Shown: piece after piece, positions 33,730-42,178 of the stretch
How positions within the stretch are numbered: the first letter of the stretch is position 1
Layout: each line of letters opens with the position of its first letter
Origin: JAJTHJ01 sp046316025
Lineage (GTDB): Bacteria > Pseudomonadota > Gammaproteobacteria > Burkholderiales > Burkholderiaceae_F
Assembly: GCA_046316025.1 (NCBI GenBank)
Contig: JBKCXU010000061.1
Location: 1 to 42,186 of the forward strand
Direction of reading: 5' to 3'
Length of the DNA stretch: 42,186 nt
Position numbers and translations under genes: made by a program
Notes under the pieces: generated by a model
What the model saw: the letters and a program-made list of their open reading frames with translations, nothing else
The model's database searches: none
What the model was told of the DNA's origin: nothing

Positions 33730-35538
33730 TCATCGCGCGGTCGTCGCGCCCGACGGACGCATCCGCCCGCCTTCGTTCTCGGCATACCGGATCGTGAACC
33801 GCCGCTCCGGCGGATACGGATAAACGTCTTCCAGGATGCCGCGCTGGATGCGCTCCTTGCGGCTGCGCCAGAAGTCGGGGTCGAAGAGATCGGCGTGGTG
33901 CTTCAGCAGCGCGGCGCGGATGCGCGGGTCGCCGGTCAAAAATGGCCGCCACTGCTCGGGGAACATGTCGCGGCGGTCGACGAAGGAGGTCATCTCGCTG
34001 TCCCAGTCTTCGTCGGCGCTGCCCGGCTGCGGCATGTAGCGGAAGTTGCAGTCGGTCATGTACTCGATCTCGTCGTAGTCGTAAAAGACCACGCGATTCA
34101 GGCGCGTGACGCCGAAATTCTTGTACAGCATGTCGCCGGGAAAGATGTTGGCCGCCGCCAGATCCTTGATCGCCTGGCCGTACTCGCGCACCGCGTGCTC
34201 CAGCTCGGCGTCGGTCGCGTGCGTGAGGTAAATGTTCAGCGGCGTCATCCGCCGCTCGATGTACACGTGGTCGATCACCACCGTGTCGTCGGTGACCTCC
34301 AGCTGGCTCGGACACAAGTCCTTCAACTCGCGCAGCAGCTCGGGCGCGCAGCGCGCGCGCGGCAGTGCCACTTGCGAGTATTCCCAGGTGTCGGCCATCC
34401 GGCCCACGCGGTCGTGCATCTTGACCAGTTGGTACTTGGCCATGATCTGCTCGCGGTCGGTTTCCTTGGGGTGCGGGATCACGTCCTTGATGACCTTGAA
34501 CACGTACGGGTAGGACGGCAGCGTGAACACCGTCATCACCAGCCCCTTGATGCCGGGCGCGATCGCAAACTGGTCGTGCGAGTGCCGCAGGTGGTGCAGG
34601 AAGTCGCGGTAAAAAAGCGTCTTGCCCTGCTTTTGCAGCCCGACCATCGTGTACAGCTCGGAGGCCGGCTTGTGCGGCAGCAGCGTGCGCAGAAAGTCGA
34701 TGTAAGCGCTGGGCGCTTCCATGTCCACCAGAAAATAGGCGCGGGTGAACGAGAAGAGGGTCGCCAGCAGATCGGTGGTGAAGAGCGTGGTGTCCAGGTA
34801 CAGCCGGCCGCGCGCGTTGCGCTGGATCGGCACTGCGATGGGGGTGAGCCGCGTGCCGTTGATCAGCCGCGCCACCACATAGGCCGCCTTGTTGCGGAAG
34901 AAGAGGGTGGACAGCACCTGCACCTGACAGTCGGACTCGGCATGCCAGGGGCGGTGAAACGCCTCGCCCGTGCGATGCGCTTCGACCACCGCGCGCAACA
35001 GCCGGCGCAGGTCGCGCTCGAAGTCCTCCCAGCCGCAGGCCAGACCAAAGTCCAGCAGGATGCGCCGCAGCGTGGCGCGCAAGCCTTCGCTCGCCGGGTA
35101 GTAGCAGCGGTAGGACGGCGGCTCGGAGTCCATGTACTCGGTCGCCACGCCCGGCCGCACGAAGATGAAGGCGTTGTTGAAGTACTGCCGGTGCAGCAGC
35201 TTGGTCGAGACCGAGTTGAAGAAGGTCTCGGCGCACTCGGGCTGGCGGTGGTCGGCGAGCAGCGAGACGTATGCGGCCTTGACCTCCGGCCACAGCGCCT
35301 CGCGCGCCTCGGCGCTCATCGCGGCGAGCGCGAACTCGCTCTCGATGCGCGCGGTCGCCTCGCGCACGCGCTGGTCGTAGAAGTCGATCCGCTCGCGCGC
35401 CGACTCGCGCATGGCGTGCCAGTTTCCGTTTTCGAACTGGCCCTTGGCTTGTTGCGCCACGTAGCGGAACAGGCGGTAGTGGCGGTCGAAGCCTTCGAGG
35501 ATGGCCTGGGCGATGGCGGCGGGACGGTCGGCGGACAT
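33730..35538 (-). CDS. aceK: Isocitrate dehydrogenase kinase/phosphatase
   Basis: A 602-residue bifunctional enzyme that phosphorylates isocitrate dehydrogenase to divert carbon into the glyoxylate shunt and reverses this on rich carbon. Signatures: AIAQAILEGFDRHYRLFR at the start, ATP-site segment APGIKGLVMTVFTLPSYPYVFKVIKD, and the catalytic region GDMLYKNFGVTRLNRVVFYDYDEIEYMTDCNFR. Length matches the family. The ATG at 35538 is 5 bases after the LysE-family gene stop. Its position among acyl-CoA catabolic genes is usual for betaproteobacteria and fits growth on substrates that yield acetyl-CoA. Confidence 0.97.
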   Translation of the reverse strand: MSADRPAAIAQAILEGFDRHYRLFRYVAQQAKGQFENGNWHAMRESARERIDFYDQRVREATARIESEFALAAMSAEAREALWPEVKAAYVSLLADHRQPECAETFFNSVSTKLLHRQYFNNAFIFVRPGVATEYMDSEPPSYRCYYPASEGLRATLRRILLDFGLACGWEDFERDLRRLLRAVVEAHRTGEAFHRPWHAESDCQVQVLSTLFFRNKAAYVVARLINGTRLTPIAVPIQRNARGRLYLDTTLFTTDLLATLFSFTRAYFLVDMEAPSAYIDFLRTLLPHKPASELYTMVGLQKQGKTLFYRDFLHHLRHSHDQFAIAPGIKGLVMTVFTLPSYPYVFKVIKDVIPHPKETDREQIMAKYQLVKMHDRVGRMADTWEYSQVALPRARCAPELLRELKDLCPSQLEVTDDTVVIDHVYIERRMTPLNIYLTHATDAELEHAVREYGQAIKDLAAANIFPGDMLYKNFGVTRLNRVVFYDYDEIEYMTDCNFRYMPQPGSADEDWDSEMTSFVDRRDMFPEQWRPFLTGDPRIRAALLKHHADLFDPDFWRSRKERIQRGILEDVYPYPPERRFTIRYAENEGGRMRPSGATTAR

Positions 35539-35543
35539 GGGGA

Positions 35544-36194
35544 TCAACTCACGGGCGCGCTGGCCAAAGCCAGCCACACGGCGAGTATGCCGAACGCGAT
35601 GCCCAGGAACCACCGCTGCACCCGCAGCCACGCCGGGTAACGCGCAAACCGCACTGCCAGCCACCCCGCCACGGTGACCAGCGCGCCATCGATCAGCGTG
35701 CTCACGGAAACGTGAATCGTGCCGAGCACGAGACTCTGCGCCAGCACGCTGCCGCGCGCCGGCGCGACGAACTGCGGAAACAGCGCCAGATAAAAAATCG
35801 CCACCTTGGGGTTGAGCAGCGACGCCGTCATCCCCTGGCGGAACAGCACGCGGTCCGGCACCGCGGCCAGCGGTTGCGGCACGAATGACAGCCCGCCCGC
35901 GCCGCGCACGGTGGAAATGGCGAGCCAAAACAAGTAGGCCGCGCCGGCGAACTTGATCGCCTCGAACGCCGCCGGCACCGCCAGCAGCAGCGCCGACAGA
36001 CCCGCCGCGGCGAGAAACAGATGCACCAGCACCCCGGCCATCACGCCGATCAGCGAGAAGTACCCCGCCCGCCGCCCCTGCGCCAGCGTGCGTGAGATCA
36101 GATACACCCACACCGGCCCCGGCGTCAGCGCCAGCATCGCCACCGCGAAGGCGAAGGCGGCAAGCTGTGTGGATTCGAGGCCGAAGAGGGTCAT
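35544..36194 (-). CDS. LysE family amino-acid exporter
   Basis: A 216-residue inner-membrane protein with about six hydrophobic segments. The N-terminal motif AMLALTPGPVWVYLISRTLAQGRRAGYFSLIGVMAG is the LysE/RhtB signature, and GMTASLLNPKVAIFYLALFPQFV is the second. It exports amino acids, often homoserine, threonine, leucine or related compounds; leucine-type export would suit the context but is only inferred. It directly precedes aceK. Confidence 0.92.
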   Translation of the reverse strand: MTLFGLESTQLAAFAFAVAMLALTPGPVWVYLISRTLAQGRRAGYFSLIGVMAGVLVHLFLAAAGLSALLLAVPAAFEAIKFAGAAYLFWLAISTVRGAGGLSFVPQPLAAVPDRVLFRQGMTASLLNPKVAIFYLALFPQFVAPARGSVLAQSLVLGTIHVSVSTLIDGALVTVAGWLAVRFARYPAWLRVQRWFLGIAFGILAVWLALASAPVS

Positions 36195-36237
36195 CCGGCT
36201 CTCGCCTCAGCCCTCCGCCGCGCTGGAAAGGGGGATT

Positions 36238-36279
36238 CTTCCCTCCCCCGCCTGCGGGGGAGGGTCAGGCTGGGGGCGT
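36238..36279. repeat. Palindromic repeat between the LysE-family and GNAT genes
   Basis: Core CCCTCCCCCGC-CT-GCGGGGGAGGG followed by TCAGGCTGGGGGCG, the same family as the two copies around the DUF559 gene. It lies in a 136-base gap without genes. Confidence 0.85.
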
Positions 36280-36330
36280 GGATGCTGCGCGCTGGCGCGC
36301 TGCGAGATCTCAGGTACGGCAACACGTCCA

Positions 36331-36825
36331 TCACGCCCGCCACTCGAACCGCTGCTCGACCAACTCCGGCCCCCAGGTCGTGCCGCGCTGCTCCTGCGTC
36401 AGCCGGAAGCCGAAGGCCTCGTACAGATGCCGCGCCGGGTCCAGCCCGGCAAAAGTCGTCAGATAAACGCCGGCAAAGCGCGGCCGGCAGAACTGCATCG
36501 CTTCGCGCATCAGCCGCCGCCCCCAGCCCTGGCCGCGCAGCGCATCGGCCAGGATGAACCAGCGCAACTGCGCCCAGCCGGGCGCACCGCCGCCGTCGAT
36601 CACCAGCGTGCCCAGCGCCGCGTCGCCCTGCACGACGAGCCACACGCCGTCGCGCTGCGGGTCGTAGCGCAAGAGAAACTCCGCCATGTCCGCCAGCCGC
36701 CCGGCCTCGAAGTGCAGCCCAAAGCCGTGCTCGCGCGCGTAGTAGGCGGTTTGCAGCGCGGCGCTGGCGGAGAGGGCGCCGGGGCGCAGGCCGACGATCG
36801 GCTCCGGTGCGGGCTGAAGCGTCAC
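36331..36825 (-). CDS. GNAT family N-acetyltransferase
   Basis: A 164-residue GNAT. YYAREHGFGLHFEAGRLADMAEFL resembles the opening of the acetyltransferase half of MarR-GNAT proteins, and the acetyl-CoA loop is ADALRGQGWGRRLMREAMQFC. The MarR half is absent. The start is GTG at 36825, preceded by AAGGG, and overlaps the TAG of the upstream frameshifted frame (TAGTG). Substrate unknown. Confidence 0.85.
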   Translation of the reverse strand: MTLQPAPEPIVGLRPGALSASAALQTAYYAREHGFGLHFEAGRLADMAEFLLRYDPQRDGVWLVVQGDAALGTLVIDGGGAPGWAQLRWFILADALRGQGWGRRLMREAMQFCRPRFAGVYLTTFAGLDPARHLYEAFGFRLTQEQRGTTWGPELVEQRFEWRA

Positions 36826-37199
36826 TACACGCCCTTCAGCCCGGCAACGCGCCTCATGCCTGCGTCGGCGCCTACCCGCGGCGCAGCGTGTTCGAGCGCG
36901 GCGGCAGCAAGCGGGCGATCCATCCGAGAGACGGGGCTCGCCAACTGCTGTGCGCGGACTGCAATGCGTGGCGCGATCGGCAGGGCGCGCGCTTCGCGGG
37001 CAGCGACCGGATCGCTCAGCACATCGGCCACACTTCCGGGAGGCACGATGCGCCCCTGCTCGGCCAGCATCGCGCGCTCCCACAGGCTGATGTCGGCCCG
37101 GCCGACGGTGCGCGCCTCGCCCGCCCGATGGCCGCCCGCGCGCGGGCGATGCGGGCGGAGAGGTGTTGGCGCAACGCGGAACCGGCGATCGCAAGCATC
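36825..37199 (-). pseudogene. Possible small gene with a one-base frameshift, coupled to the GNAT gene
   Basis: Between lysR and the GNAT gene lies a stretch of about 375 bases. On the minus strand an ATG at 37199 opens MLAIAGSALRQHLSARIARARAAIG, then the good frame shifts near 37118-37126 into GEARTVGRADISLWERAMLAEQGR and runs on to the TAG at 36825. Both parts show the G/C-rich third positions of real genes. One extra G in the CGGGCG there would join them into a 124-residue protein. I do not recognise it. In such GC-rich DNA a chance frame can look real, so this is a weak call; a sequencing error or a decayed gene are both possible. The remaining 49 bases up to the lysR stop hold nothing I can see. 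Confidence 0.4.
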
Positions 37200-37248
37200 G
37201 GGTGGGGACATAATCTTGCGCGCGATGGTAGCGCCGCACCGCGCGCGC

Positions 37249-38178
37249 CTACCGCCGCGCCGTGCCCCGGCGGCGCGCCGCGGCCGGGCTGCGCTCCGGC
37301 CCGACCTGCGCCAGCAGCCAGGCGCGAAAGGCCACCAGCGGCGGATGATCGTCCAGCGCCGGCGGCGCCACCAGGTAGTACGCACGTTCCGCGCTCCAAC
37401 TGCGGTCGGACAAGCCGACGAGCGTGCCGCGCGCGCAGGCGTCGGCGGTCATCCAGTCGGGCAGCAGCGCGACACCCAGCCCGGCGCTGGCGGCGTTCAT
37501 CGCCATCGACATCAGGTCGTAGCGCGGTGCGCCGGGGCCGGGCTCGCGGTCGATCACGGCCGCGCGGAACCAGCCGGCCCAGGCTTCGGCCACGGTGCTG
37601 TGCTGGATCAACTGGTCCACCGGGGTGCGGTTGCCTAACGGGCCCGGATGGCGGCGCCGCCACTGCGGCGCGGCGTAGGGGCGCAGCGTCAGCGGCAGGA
37701 TGCGGTGCGCGACCAAGCGGTCGCGCTCGCCGCGGCCGAACTCGATCGCCGCGTCCAGCGTTTGTGCGCTGAAGTCGGCGGGGCCGATGCGGGTGGCGAG
37801 GTTCAGCGTGATCTCGGGGTGCCGGCGCACGAAGTCGGGCAGCCGCGGGATCAGCCAGTAGTTGGCGAGCGACGAGCCGACCGACAGGTTCAGCCGCCCG
37901 CCGCGCCCCTTGAGCGCCATCACGCTGGCGGTGGCGCGGTCCAGCGCGACCAGCAGCGGCCACACCTCGGTGAGGTACGAGCGGCCCGCCGGTGTCAGCG
38001 CCAGCCGGGTGCGCTGGCGCACGAACAGCGGCGTGCCCAGGCGCGCCTCCAGCCCGAGAATCTGCCGACTGACCGCGCTTTGCGTCAGGCACAACTCGGC
38101 CGCGGCGTGGGTGAAGCTCGCGTGGCGCGCACTGGCTTCGAAGCACAGCAGTGCCGCATTGGAGGGCAGTCGCAGCAT
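37249..38178 (-). CDS. LysR family transcriptional regulator (GcvA-like)
   Basis: A 309-residue regulator. The winged-helix region is CFEASARHASFTHAAAELCLTQSAVSRQILGLEARLGTPLFVRQ, the GcvA-like branch, followed by a periplasmic-binding-type effector domain (about 90-295). It is divergent from the Bug/D-aminoacylase pair across a 159-base gap, the classic arrangement for a LysR activator of the neighbouring genes. The tail is arginine-rich (AAARRRGTARR). Confidence 0.9.
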   Translation of the reverse strand: MLRLPSNAALLCFEASARHASFTHAAAELCLTQSAVSRQILGLEARLGTPLFVRQRTRLALTPAGRSYLTEVWPLLVALDRATASVMALKGRGGRLNLSVGSSLANYWLIPRLPDFVRRHPEITLNLATRIGPADFSAQTLDAAIEFGRGERDRLVAHRILPLTLRPYAAPQWRRRHPGPLGNRTPVDQLIQHSTVAEAWAGWFRAAVIDREPGPGAPRYDLMSMAMNAASAGLGVALLPDWMTADACARGTLVGLSDRSWSAERAYYLVAPPALDDHPPLVAFRAWLLAQVGPERSPAAARRRGTARR

Positions 38179-38337
38179 CGGTCGCGGTCGAACTCGGAGG
38201 TGACGCGCGAAGCAGGCTAGCACCGGGCCCCGCCCGCGCCATGAGAATTTTGCATGCAGCGACGAGTTCTTTTCGTTTGCCGGCGGCGCGCGGCCTCGCC
38301 GACCATGCGCACCCCGGACTGCTCGCGAGAGAGGCTC

Positions 38338-39351
38338 ATGATCCCTGCATCCCATACCCCCTCGGTGCCCGTCGCCGACCACCGCCGGCGCCGTCTGCTG
38401 CATGCCGCCGCCGCCACGCTGGCCACGCTGCCTTGGTTGGCGCGTGCCGACACCTTCCCCAGCCGGCCGATCCGGCTCATCGTGCCCTCGGCCGCCGGCG
38501 GTGCGCCGGACGCGATCTGCCGCGCGCTCGGCCAGGAGTTGAGCAAGCAACTGAACCAGTCGGTCGTGATCGACAACAAGCCCGGCGCCAGCGGCAGCAT
38601 CGGCATCGTCGAGGTCGCGCGCAGCGCGCCGGACGGCTACACGCTCGGCTACGCCAACGTCGTCACGCTGGCGATCAACCAGTCGCTGCTGCCCAAGCTG
38701 CCCTACGATGCCGACCGCGACCTGGCGCCGGTCGCCCTGCTTGGCTTCGTGCAAAACGCGCTCGTGGTGCGCAACGACCTGCCGGTCAAAAACGTGCGCG
38801 AGCTCGTCGCGCTGGCCGCGCGCAACCCCGGCAAGCTGTCGATGGGCTCGGCCGGCAACGGCACCACCGGCCACCTGGGCGGCGAGCTGTTCAAATCGAT
38901 GACCAACGTGTTCATCACCCACATCCCCTACCGCGGCAGCCCGCAGGCAATCCAGGATCTGCTGGGCGGCCGGATCGACCTGATGTTCGACAACCTCAGT
39001 TCGATCGGCCCGCAGATCAAGGCCGGGCAGGTGCGGGCGCTGGCGGTGTCGGGCACGGCGCGCAGCCCGCAGTTCCCCGAGCTGCCGACGATGGCCGAGG
39101 CCGGCGTGCCGGGCTACGCGACCGTGGCCTGGGGCGGGATCGTCGCGCCCGCGGCCACCCCGCAGGCGATCGTCCTGCGGCTGAACGCCGAGATCAACAA
39201 GGCGCTGAACAGCACCCCGGTGCGCGAGGCCTTGGCGCGGCTGTCGTTCGAGCCGGCGCCCGGCCCGCCGGCGGCGCTGTTCGATCTGGCCCGGCGCGAG
39301 CGGCCGCTGTGGGCCGACGTGATCAAACGCTCCGGCGCCAAGATCGACTGA
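38338..39351 (+). CDS. Bug family tripartite tricarboxylate transporter substrate-binding protein
   Basis: A 337-residue periplasmic solute receptor of the TctC/Bug family. The signal is twin-arginine-like: RRRRLLHAAAATLATLPWLARA, cleaved near residue 42. The mature start TFPSRPIRLIVPSAAGGAPDAICR and the DNKPGASGSIG and GTTGHLGGELF segments are family hallmarks. It would bind a carboxylate or amino-acid-like ligand; no TctA/TctB membrane genes are in the window, typical of the many orphan Bug proteins in betaproteobacteria. The start at 38338 follows GAGAGG; upstream in-frame starts at 38254 and 38305 are less likely. Confidence 0.92.
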   Translation: MIPASHTPSVPVADHRRRRLLHAAAATLATLPWLARADTFPSRPIRLIVPSAAGGAPDAICRALGQELSKQLNQSVVIDNKPGASGSIGIVEVARSAPDGYTLGYANVVTLAINQSLLPKLPYDADRDLAPVALLGFVQNALVVRNDLPVKNVRELVALAARNPGKLSMGSAGNGTTGHLGGELFKSMTNVFITHIPYRGSPQAIQDLLGGRIDLMFDNLSSIGPQIKAGQVRALAVSGTARSPQFPELPTMAEAGVPGYATVAWGGIVAPAATPQAIVLRLNAEINKALNSTPVREALARLSFEPAPGPPAALFDLARRERPLWADVIKRSGAKID

Positions 39352-39373
39352 CCGGCCCGCCGCCGGAGTCGCC

Positions 39374-40885
39374 TTGTTCGACTTCTCGATCCACGATGCG
39401 CTTCTGTTCGACGGCAGCGGCGCGCCGCCACGGCGGCTCGACCTTGGCGTGCGCGGCGATCGGATCGCGGCGATCGCGCCGCGGCTGTCGCGCGCGGCGT
39501 CGCGCCGCCCGCTCGACGGCACCGACCTCGCTCTGGCGCCGGGCTTCATCGACGCGCACACGCACGACGATCGGCTGCTGCTCGACCCCTCGGCCCTGCC
39601 GGCGCAACGCCATCCCAAGCTGCAACAGGGGGTGACCACCGTCGTGACGGGCAACTGCGGCATCAGCCTGGCGCCGCTGGTGCTCGACGGGCCCGCGCCG
39701 GCGCCGCTCAATCTGCTGGGCGACGGCGGCTTCGTCTACGCCGAATTCGCCGACTACCTGGCCGCCCTTGCCGCCGCGCGGCCGGCGGTCAACGCGGCGA
39801 ACCTGGTCGGCCACTCCACGCTGCGGGCCGCCCGCATGACACGGCTCGACCGCGCCGCCACCGATGCAGAAGCCGACGCCATGGCCGCCGACTTGCGGCG
39901 CGCACTGGCCGCCGGCGCGTGGGGCCTGTCCACCGGCCTGTACTACCCGACAGCCAGCGCCGCGCCGGCCGAGGAGGTGGTGCGTGTCGGCGCACCGCTG
40001 GCCGCCGCGCAGGGCCTGCTCGCGATGCACCTGCGCGACGAAGGCGACCGCATCGACGCCGCCCTCGACGAAGCGCTGGCCATCGCCGCCCGGCTGCGCG
40101 TCGGCCTCGTGATCTCGCACCACAAGCTGGTCGGCCGCGCCAATCACGGCCGCTCCGTGCAGACGCTGGCGCGGATCGAGCGCGCACAGGCCCTGCAGCC
40201 GGTCTGCCTCGACTGCTACCCCTACGCCGCTACCTCCACCATGCTGCTGCCCGAGCGGGTGCGCAGCGCGCAGGCGGTGCAGGTCACTTGGTCGGCCGCC
40301 GACCCGGCGGCGAGCGGACGGCGGCTGGACGAGCTGGCGCGCGAGCGCGGCCAGTCGCTGGAAGACACGGCGCGCGCGCTGCAACCGGCCGGGGCGATCT
40401 ACTTCGCGCTCGACGAGGCCGACGTGCGCCGCATCCTCGCCCACCCGCTGACGATGATCGGCTCCGACGGGCTGGCGCACGACCGCCAGCCGCATCCGCG
40501 GCTGTGGGGCAGTTTCCCGCGCGTGCTCGGCCACTACGCGCGCGACGCCGGGCTGATGCCGCTGACCACCGCCGTGCACAAGATGACCGGCCTGCCGGCC
40601 CGGCAACTCGGTCTTGCCGAGCGCGGTGCGTTGCGCGTCGGCGCCTGTGCGGATCTCGTGCTGTTCGACCCCGCGCGCATCGCCGACCGCGCCACCTACG
40701 AGGCGCCGCAGCAGCCGCCGGTCGGCATCGAAGCGGTGTGGGTCAACGGCCGGCAGGCGGTGGCCGGCGGGCAGGCGATCGACCTGCACGCGGGGATCGT
40801 GCTGAAGAAGGCGGGCGAGACGAGATCGGCACACCCACCAGCGCCGCCAGCAGCGATTACGCCAGCGCCATCGGTGGTGCCGTGA
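39374..40885 (+). CDS. D-aminoacylase (N-acyl-D-amino-acid deacylase)
   Basis: A 503-residue zinc amidohydrolase. Metal-site motifs in order are PGFIDAHTHDD, VVTGNCGISLAPL with the zinc-ligand Cys, LVGHSTLR, MHLRDEGDRIDAAL, VISHHKLVGRAN and TMIGSDGLAHD. It should hydrolyse N-acyl-D-amino acids or related amides in the cytoplasm. The start is TTG at 39374, 5 bases after GGAG and 22 bases after the Bug gene; the two form an operon for uptake and hydrolysis of an acylated compound, probably under LysR control. A proline-rich 23-residue tail is not part of the fold. Confidence 0.9.
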   Translation: MFDFSIHDALLFDGSGAPPRRLDLGVRGDRIAAIAPRLSRAASRRPLDGTDLALAPGFIDAHTHDDRLLLDPSALPAQRHPKLQQGVTTVVTGNCGISLAPLVLDGPAPAPLNLLGDGGFVYAEFADYLAALAAARPAVNAANLVGHSTLRAARMTRLDRAATDAEADAMAADLRRALAAGAWGLSTGLYYPTASAAPAEEVVRVGAPLAAAQGLLAMHLRDEGDRIDAALDEALAIAARLRVGLVISHHKLVGRANHGRSVQTLARIERAQALQPVCLDCYPYAATSTMLLPERVRSAQAVQVTWSAADPAASGRRLDELARERGQSLEDTARALQPAGAIYFALDEADVRRILAHPLTMIGSDGLAHDRQPHPRLWGSFPRVLGHYARDAGLMPLTTAVHKMTGLPARQLGLAERGALRVGACADLVLFDPARIADRATYEAPQQPPVGIEAVWVNGRQAVAGGQAIDLHAGIVLKKAGETRSAHPPAPPAAITPAPSVVP

Positions 40886-40900
40886 TCCTGTGCGCCACCG

Positions 40901-42151
40901 CTACATCGTTTCCGCAAACAACTCCCGCCCAATCAACATCCGCCGGATCTCGCTCGTCCCGGCGCCGATCTCGTAGAGCTTGGCGTCGCGCCACAGGCGG
41001 CCGAGCGGGTAGTCGTTGATGTAGCCGTTGCCGCCGAAAATCTGGATGCCTTCGCCGGCCATCCAGGTGGCTTTCTCGGCGCACCACAGGATCACGCTGG
41101 CGCAGTCCTTGCGCACCTGGCGCACGTGCTCGCGGCCCAGGCGGTCGAGATTCTTGCCGACCGTGTAGCAAAAGCTGCGCGCCGCTTGCAGCACGGTGTA
41201 CATGTCGGCCACCCTGCCCTGGATCAGTTGGAACTCGCCGATGCTCTGTCCGAACTGCTTGCGCTCGTGGATGTAGGGCACCACGTTGTCCATCACCGCC
41301 TGCATGATGCCGATGGGGCCGGCCGCCAGCACCGCGCGCTCGTAGTCGAGCCCGCTCATCAGCACGCGCACGCCGCAGTTGACTTCGCCCAGCACGTTCT
41401 CGGCCGGCACCTCGCAGTCGCGGAACACGAGCTCGCCGGTGTGGCTGCCGCGCATGCCGAGCTTGTCGAGCTTCTGCGCGACCGAGAAGCCCGGCATACC
41501 CTTCTCGATCAGGAAGGCGGTGATGCCGGAGGCGCCCCGCTTTGCCGACGGGCCGCCCCTAGGCAAAGCGGCGGCCCCCTCGGGGGGAAGCGAAGCGTGG
41601 GGGCCGTCAACCTCTGGTTCGGTCTTGGCGTAGACGACCAGCGTGTCCGCATCCGGGCCGTTGGTGATCCACATCTTGCTGCCGTTGAGCAAGTAATGGC
41701 CGCCTTTGTCCTCGGCCCGCAGCTTCATGCTCACCACGTCGCTGCCGGCGCCGGGTTCGCTCATCGCCAGCGCGCCGACGTGCTCGCCGCTGACGAGCTT
41801 GGGCAGGTATTTGGCTTTCTGCGCGGCGCTGCCGTTGCGGTGGATCTGGTTGACGCACAGATTGGAGTGCGCGCCGTACGACAAGCCGATGGACGCACTG
41901 GCGCGGCTGATCTCCTCCATCGCCACCATGTGCGCCAGATAACCCATATTGGCGCCGCCGTACTCCTCGGCCACCGTGATGCCGAGCACGCCGAGCGCGC
42001 CCAGCTTGGGCCACAGGTCCATCGGGAACTGGTCGCTGCGGTCGACCTCGGCGGCGCGCGGGGCGATCTCGCTTTGCGCAAAGTCGCGCACCGCTTCGCG
42101 CAGCGCGTCGATGTCCTCACCGAGGTCGAAGTTCAGGCCGGGCAGGTTCAT
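40901..42151 (-). CDS. liuA: Isovaleryl-CoA dehydrogenase with an in-frame repeat insertion
   Basis: A 416-residue acyl-CoA dehydrogenase that converts isovaleryl-CoA to 3-methylcrotonyl-CoA, the first specific step of leucine catabolism after the keto-acid dehydrogenase. ALAMSEPGAGSDVVSMKLRA is the FAD-domain signature. The catalytic Glu is in SGLDYERAVLAAGP, and the later position has Gly (LYEIGAGTSEIRR), the pattern specific to isovaleryl-CoA enzymes. The usual length is about 390. The extra ~26 residues at about 181-206 come from a palindromic repeat inserted between VYAKTEPE and GITAFLIEKG, a surface loop of the beta domain. GAGGAG precedes the ATG at 42151. Confidence 0.93.
   Translation of the reverse strand: MNLPGLNFDLGEDIDALREAVRDFAQSEIAPRAAEVDRSDQFPMDLWPKLGALGVLGITVAEEYGGANMGYLAHMVAMEEISRASASIGLSYGAHSNLCVNQIHRNGSAAQKAKYLPKLVSGEHVGALAMSEPGAGSDVVSMKLRAEDKGGHYLLNGSKMWITNGPDADTLVVYAKTEPEVDGPHASLPPEGAAALPRGGPSAKRGASGITAFLIEKGMPGFSVAQKLDKLGMRGSHTGELVFRDCEVPAENVLGEVNCGVRVLMSGLDYERAVLAAGPIGIMQAVMDNVVPYIHERKQFGQSIGEFQLIQGRVADMYTVLQAARSFCYTVGKNLDRLGREHVRQVRKDCASVILWCAEKATWMAGEGIQIFGGNGYINDYPLGRLWRDAKLYEIGAGTSEIRRMLIGRELFAETM
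41535..41607. repeat. GC-rich palindromic repeat inside the isovaleryl-CoA dehydrogenase gene
   Basis: Inverted blocks CCGCTTTGCC (41537-41546) and GGCAAAGCGG (41562-41571), then GGCCCCCTCGGGGGG and AAGCGAAGCGTGGGGGCC. This is a repeat type I associate with Burkholderiales genomes. It is read through without a stop in the gene. The bounds are approximate. Confidence 0.82.
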
Positions 42152-42178
42152 GATCGGTCTCCTCTGGGGTCGGGTCGA

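Noticed and set aside
33712..35640. A 642-residue frame on the plus strand across aceK
   Set aside because: Antisense shadow of aceK; no family features and no credible ribosome site.
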